Assembly (NCBI GenBank): GCA_002690755.1
Contig: NZFT01000121.1
Location: forward strand, 1-8,734
DNA: 8,734 bases
Direction of reading: 5' to 3'
Origin: Phycisphaerae bacterium
Lineage (GTDB): Bacteria; Planctomycetota; Phycisphaerae; Phycisphaerales; SM1A02
Position 1 is the first letter of the stretch. Every line of letters begins with the position of its first letter. Both the position numbers and the translations under genes were made by a program. The notes beneath the pieces are model-generated. The model was given only the letters and a program-made list of their open reading frames with translations, did not search any database and was not told the origin of the DNA. Positions 5,893 through 8,734 of this stretch are shown here, one piece after another.

Positions 5893-6978
5893 TCACAGGG
5901 CGGCGAGCCGCCGCGCGGTCTCTTCGCGGCGGAGTGAATCGACCAGCGGTTGCAGGCCGCCGCCGAGCAGGGCGCCGAGATTGACGCTTTCGCCGATCCG
6001 GTGGTCGACCGCGATGTTCTCCTTCGCCCGGTACGTGCGGATCTTCTCGGCGCGGCCGCCGCGGCCGATCATGGAGTTCCGCGTCGCGGAGCGGGCCGCG
6101 TCCCGTTCGGCCTTCTGGCGTTCGAAGAGCCGCGCCCGCAGGAGCGTCCAAGCCCGTTCGCGGTTCTGCGTCTGGCTCTTGGTCTCCTGCATCCGCACCT
6201 CGATTCCGGTGGGCTCGTGGATCAGATGCACCGCGGTCGCGACCTTGTTGACGTTCTGACCGCCCGGGCCCTGGGCGGTGGTGATCGACTCCTTCACCTC
6301 GTCCGGATCGAGTTTGATCTCGACCGCCTCGGGTTCCGCGAGGACCGCCACGGTCGCGGTCGACGTGTGAACCCGACCCTGGGTCTCGGTCGCGGGGACC
6401 CGCTTCACCTGATGCGTGCCCCCTTCGAATCCGAGGTCGCTCCAGACACCGTCGCCCACGACCTGCACCACCGCGGCCTTGACGCCGCCCGCGTCGCCGC
6501 CCGACACGCTGATGGTTTCGAATCGCCATCCGCGATCCGCGGCGTAGCGTCGGTACATCTCGAGCAGGTCGCCGGCCCACAGGCCGGCTTCATCTCCACC
6601 GACCCCGGCCCGGATCTCGAGGATCACCGATCCGACCGAGCGGTCGTCGGCGCTGACCAGCTCGGACTGGATCGACGCGGCGAGTTCCGCGAGCCGGCGT
6701 TCGAGGGCGGGGAGTTCCTCGCGGGCGAGGGCGATCAGTTCGGAATCGTCGTCGGCCTCGATCGCGGCCCGATACTCCGTGCGCTCGCCGGCCGCGGCGT
6801 CGAAGGCGACGAGTCCCTCGACGACGCTGGACAGCGCCTTGCGCTTCGACGCGAGCCGGGCGACCTCGCGATGATCGGCGAGGACCGCGGGATCCTCGAG
6901 TCGACGGCCGAGATCCTCGTGCTGTTCACGAAGCTCCTCGAGTTTGCGGCGGAGATCGGCGGGGAGTTCGACGGGCAT
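5893..6978 (-). CDS. prfA: Peptide chain release factor 1
   Basis: Cytoplasmic class I release factor that recognises UAA and UAG in the ribosomal A site and triggers hydrolysis of peptidyl-tRNA. It is RF1 rather than RF2 because the stop-codon-reading tripeptide is Pro-Ala-Thr (195-197, in KRVPATETQGRVHTS) and not SPF. The catalytic GGQ is at 239-241 in AQGPGGQNVNK, and the C-terminal part has IRTYRAKENIAVDHRIG. I chose ATG 6978 (361 aa, the usual RF1 length, beginning MPVELPADLRRKLEEL). An in-frame ATG at 7071 would add 31 non-conserved residues and sits inside a strong hairpin. No Shine-Dalgarno is visible before 6978. The domain around GGQ is less canonical than in E. coli RF1. Its own stop is TGA, read by RF2. 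It lies downstream of rpmE on the same strand; the common partner prmC is absent here. Confidence 0.95.
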   Translation of the reverse strand: MPVELPADLRRKLEELREQHEDLGRRLEDPAVLADHREVARLASKRKALSSVVEGLVAFDAAAGERTEYRAAIEADDDSELIALAREELPALERRLAELAASIQSELVSADDRSVGSVILEIRAGVGGDEAGLWAGDLLEMYRRYAADRGWRFETISVSGGDAGGVKAAVVQVVGDGVWSDLGFEGGTHQVKRVPATETQGRVHTSTATVAVLAEPEAVEIKLDPDEVKESITTAQGPGGQNVNKVATAVHLIHEPTGIEVRMQETKSQTQNRERAWTLLRARLFERQKAERDAARSATRNSMIGRGGRAEKIRTYRAKENIAVDHRIGESVNLGALLGGGLQPLVDSLRREETARRLAAL

Positions 6979-7003
6979 GATCTGGAACGCGATGCAGGAG
7001 GGG

Positions 7004-7027
7004 CGTGCACCTGACCGTGCACCTGAC
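7004..7027. repeat. Perfect tandem duplication of 12 bp upstream of prfA
   Basis: CGTGCACCTGAC occurs twice in direct succession (7004-7015 and 7016-7027). Each copy contains the palindrome GTGCAC. The pair lies 26-49 nt before the prfA ATG, in the rpmE-prfA gap. Confidence 0.8.
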
Positions 7028-7056
7028 GTGGAGATGAAGGCCCGGAAGCGCAACAA

Positions 7057-7086
7057 GGCCCGCGGCCGCATCAGGCGGCGCGGGCC
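7057..7086 (-). terminator. Strong GC hairpin in the rpmE-prfA gap, possible terminator or attenuator
   Basis: Arms 7057-7069 and 7075-7086 form a 12-bp stem with one bulged base and a 5-nt loop. On the minus strand the stem is followed by TTGTTGCGCTT, a weak T-rich tail. It may end part of the rpmE transcripts or attenuate read-through into prfA. Confidence 0.45.
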
Positions 7087-7116
7087 TCGGTGAGGTCGCG
7101 GGTATGACCGTATCAG

Positions 7117-7136
7117 GGAGGGGACCGAACCCCTCC
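7117..7136 (-). terminator. Hairpin just after rpmE stop codon
   Basis: GGAGGGG (7117-7123) and CCCCTCC (7130-7136) form a perfect 7-bp stem with a 6-nt loop, beginning 5 nt after the rpmE stop. No T-run follows on the minus strand, so it may protect the 3' end or act as an intercistronic structure rather than a true terminator. Confidence 0.4.
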
Positions 7137-7141
7137 GCGGT

Positions 7142-7369
7142 CTACTTCTTCTTCTTCTTGTCGAAGTAGTTGCCGGCGAACTTGCGCTGGAACTTCTCGA
7201 CCCGGCCGGCGGTGTCGACGAACGCGCTCTTGCCGGTGTAGAAGGGGTGCGAGCCGGACCACACTTCGACGTGCATCTCCGGAACCGTGGCGCCGACCGT
7301 CATGACGACGTCGCCTCGGAAGTAGACCTTGCACTCGGGGTGGTACTCGGGGTGGATCTTGTCCTTCAC
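7142..7369 (-). CDS. rpmE: 50S ribosomal protein L31, zinc-free (C-minus) form
   Basis: A component of the large ribosomal subunit at the bridge to the small subunit. The 75-aa product carries family signatures KIHPEYHP near the start and [21 protein letters not shown] at 40-60. The four zinc cysteines of E. coli L31 (16, 18, 37, 40) are replaced at the same numbering by Tyr16, Arg18, Trp37 and Ser40, so it should not bind zinc; the only Cys is residue 13. I start it at GTG 7369 because GGAG lies 6 nt upstream (7379-7376) and the protein then matches the family N-terminus. The frame is open up to an ATG at 7567, but that extension would run across the promoter and is unlike L31. The tail is five Lys codons, all AAG. 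prfA follows in the same direction after 163 nt. Confidence 0.94.
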   Translation of the reverse strand: MKDKIHPEYHPECKVYFRGDVVMTVGATVPEMHVEVWSGSHPFYTGKSAFVDTAGRVEKFQRKFAGNYFDKKKKK

Positions 7370-7375
7370 GGGACG

Positions 7376-7379
7376 CTCC
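7376..7379 (-). promoter_or_regulatory. Ribosome binding site that sets the GTG start of rpmE
   Basis: Minus-strand GGAG is 6 nt before GTG 7369-7367. No ATG is available at the family-consistent position, so this site decides the start. Confidence 0.8.
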
Positions 7380-7422
7380 AGGGGCTCGGGGAGGGGACGG
7401 TCGGAGCCGTCGAAATGGTCGG

Positions 7423-7437
7423 GGAGCGGAACGCTCC
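7423..7437 (-). promoter_or_regulatory. Hairpin in the rpmE mRNA leader
   Basis: GGAGCG (7423-7428) and CGCTCC (7432-7437) form a 6-bp stem with a 3-nt loop near the predicted 5' end of the roughly 74-nt leader. Ribosomal-protein leaders often carry autoregulatory structures; that this one does is inference. Confidence 0.3.
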
Positions 7438-7449
7438 GAAGAATCGAAG

Positions 7450-7477
7450 AGTATACCGAAGCGGCGATTCCGGGCAA
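7450..7477 (-). promoter_or_regulatory. Sigma70-like promoter of rpmE
   Basis: On the minus strand TTGCCC (7477-7472) and TATACT (7455-7450) are separated by 16 nt. Transcription would begin near 7443 and run through rpmE, perhaps into prfA. Confidence 0.6.
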
Positions 7478-7572
7478 GCCGCGGACGCCGGAAAACCGAC
7501 CTGGAATCAAGGATCCAAGGGGTCGAATCGGCTCTGGCGACTCAAAATCCGCAATCCACTCAAGCATGGCCC

Positions 7573-7600
7573 TTGACGCAGCCGATCGTCTCGATACGCT
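7573..7600 (+). promoter_or_regulatory. Promoter of tRNA-Asn
   Basis: TTGACG (7573-7578) and TACGCT (7595-7600) are separated by 16 nt. The expected start near 7607 is a few bases before the mature tRNA 5' end at 7614, as is typical of a single-tRNA unit. Confidence 0.6.
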
Positions 7601-7608
7601 TACGCGTC

Positions 7609-7686
<78 letters not shown>

Positions 7687-7696
7687 TTCAAGCAAG

Positions 7697-7730
7697 GCCC
7701 GTGTCCGAGAGGACGCGGGCTTGTCTTTTT
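7697..7730 (+). terminator. Rho-independent terminator of tRNA-Asn
   Basis: GCCCGTGTCC (7697-7706) and GGACGCGGGC (7711-7720) form a 10-bp stem with one G-U pair and a GAGA loop, followed by TTGTCTTTTT. It begins 11 nt after the tRNA. Confidence 0.88.
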
Positions 7731-7734
7731 GGTC

Positions 7735-7774
7735 TCGGATCAGGTCGGATCAGGTCGGATCAGGTTGGATCGGG
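7735..7774. repeat. Four tandem copies of a 10-bp unit
   Basis: TCGGATCAGG is repeated exactly three times (7735-7764), and a fourth copy has two changes (TTGGATCGGG, 7765-7774). It lies directly after the tRNA terminator and 75 nt before the convergent sulfotransferase stop. The remaining bases up to 7849 show nothing else I can name. Confidence 0.85.
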
Positions 7775-7849
7775 GGTTCGGCGTTACGGCGAATTCCGAA
7801 GCGCGTGGTCTGGGACGGGCCACCGGGATTCTTCCGGCCTGGTCGGTGA

Positions 7850-8698
7850 CTACTCGGCCTGGTTCCAGTCGTATCGAGTCCCGAGAAGTTCGAAGAGCCG
7901 TTCGTTGTGCGGTCTGAAGAACTCGTCCAGGACGGCACGGGTCCGTGGCCAGACCAGTTGGTCGCGCTGCGATACGTTCTGCGCCGCGAGATCCCGGATC
8001 GGAACATCCTTTCGAACGCCGAGAAAGGCGAAGAGGTCCGCCAGCACCGGACCCGGATCCTCGAAGAATCGTTCACCTTCGATCACGTGCAGGTCGGTTC
8101 GATCGAAGTACTCGAGAAATCGTTCGATCTGCGGCCGATAGATCCCGCGCCCGACGTAGGACGTGTAGTCGATCGGTTCGGAAGCCGCCACGTCGGACCT
8201 CCCGAGGGATCTGCACCGGTCCACGTCTTCGCACATCGCCGCATGGAGCGATTCGGGGTCGGGCGGGTTGGATCGCTCGTGGAAATAATGGGAGATCGCA
8301 CGATCTGATGGATTCCGGAGCGTCAGAACCATCCTGGCGTTCGGAACGACTTCGGAGATCCGTCTCGCTGCAGTCTCATGGCACAGATACTTCGGCGTCG
8401 CTTCGTAGACGAGGGATCGAGACGGGATCATCGCCTTGATGGGAAAATGGGAGCGGTACCAGGCGAGGTTTTCGGTCCGACCACCGAACGACGCCTCGTC
8501 CTGATCGAAGTAGTGGATCTCCTTCTTGAACGCCGGAACGAGTTCCGGATGCTGGGTGAGATGGTGGAAGAGGCTCGAGGTACCCGATTTCATCGCCCCG
8601 ATGATCAGGAAGTCCGGCAGGGCCCGCAGGCCGGCGGAGCGCAGCCGCCATCGCCAGACGGCCGTTTGACCGAGGTTGCCCGAGCCGATTGATGCCAC
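7850..8698 (-). CDS. PAPS-dependent sulfotransferase domain protein (heparan-sulfotransferase-like)
   Basis: Probably transfers sulfate from PAPS to a hydroxyl or amine of a glycan or other small acceptor. The 5'-phosphosulfate loop FLIIGAMKSGTSSL contains Lys37, Ser38, Gly39 and Thr40. KKEIHYFD (58-65) matches the KExHFFD block of NDST/3-OST enzymes, with Glu60 as likely catalytic base. LRNPSDRAISHY (127-138) is the 3'-phosphate site with Arg128 and Ser136. YVGRGIY...IERFLEYF is the typical C-terminal segment. The complete-looking product is 282 aa with no clear signal peptide. The start shown is a GTG with GGAG 11 nt upstream. However, the frame stays open for the 12 codons to the right edge, so the true start could lie outside the window. 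It ends in TAG, convergent to the tRNA. The acceptor is unknown. Confidence 0.9.
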   Translation of the reverse strand: MASIGSGNLGQTAVWRWRLRSAGLRALPDFLIIGAMKSGTSSLFHHLTQHPELVPAFKKEIHYFDQDEASFGGRTENLAWYRSHFPIKAMIPSRSLVYEATPKYLCHETAARRISEVVPNARMVLTLRNPSDRAISHYFHERSNPPDPESLHAAMCEDVDRCRSLGRSDVAASEPIDYTSYVGRGIYRPQIERFLEYFDRTDLHVIEGERFFEDPGPVLADLFAFLGVRKDVPIRDLAAQNVSQRDQLVWPRTRAVLDEFFRPHNERLFELLGTRYDWNQAE

Positions 8699-8734
8699 CG
8701 TGGATCCGTCTCCGTGAAGCGCGAGGCGGCCGAT

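Noticed and set aside
5950..7014. 354-codon plus-strand frame opposite prfA
   Set aside because: Shadow of RF1; reads as low-complexity Asp/Arg/Gly.
5893..7071. 392-aa version of RF1
   Set aside because: The 31 extra residues are unlike RF1, the ATG lies within a strong hairpin, and the 361-aa form has the usual family length.
7142..7567. 141-aa version of L31 from ATG 7567
   Set aside because: It would span the rpmE promoter and leader; the GTG with GGAG at 7369 matches the family N-terminus.
7735..7774. CRISPR array
   Set aside because: Units are 10 bp and contiguous with no spacers, and there are no cas genes.

Overview
This window looks like ordinary chromosomal DNA from a GC-rich bacterium, most likely a planctomycete and perhaps Phycisphaerae-like. 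That placement is an inference from the high GC content, strong G/C preference at third codon positions, an exported arylsulfatase beside a PAPS-type sulfotransferase, and the style of the SHMT and RF1 sequences. No 16S or other decisive marker is present. Among the seven complete coding regions, five end in TGA, two in TAG and none in TAA. I see no phage genes, transposase, CRISPR array or toxin-antitoxin pair.

Left part (1-3400): the 5' part of a minus-strand gene (possibly an Ogt/MGMT-type alkyltransferase) runs off the left edge. It is divergent from glyA (serine hydroxymethyltransferase), and both starts have a TACNCT hexamer exactly 6 nt before the ATG, suggesting leaderless transcripts. 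A type I sulfatase follows glyA after 21 nt on the same strand.

Middle (3500-5890): an exported TPR-type protein with clustered histidines is read from the minus strand, convergent to the sulfatase. A divergent 165-residue protein of unknown function follows. Their shared 185-nt intergenic region holds a good minus-strand promoter candidate and nested inverted repeats.

Right part (5893-8734): rpmE and prfA lie in that order on the minus strand, an arrangement found in many bacteria. rpmE starts at a GTG, encodes a zinc-free (C-minus) L31, and has a recognisable promoter. Two hairpins and a perfect 12-bp tandem duplication separate it from prfA. Facing away from rpmE is a complete tRNA-Asn(GTT) with promoter and terminator, followed by a short 10-bp tandem repeat. 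A sulfotransferase gene on the minus strand reaches or nearly reaches the right edge.

The genes do not form one obvious pathway. glyA, prfA, rpmE and tRNA-Asn are housekeeping functions. The sulfatase and sulfotransferase fit the sulfated-polysaccharide lifestyle of marine planctomycetes but are not adjacent. I did not find a convincing new multi-gene system. The points most worth a second look are the altered PLP pocket of the SHMT, the histidine motifs of the TPR protein, and the leaderless-type starts.
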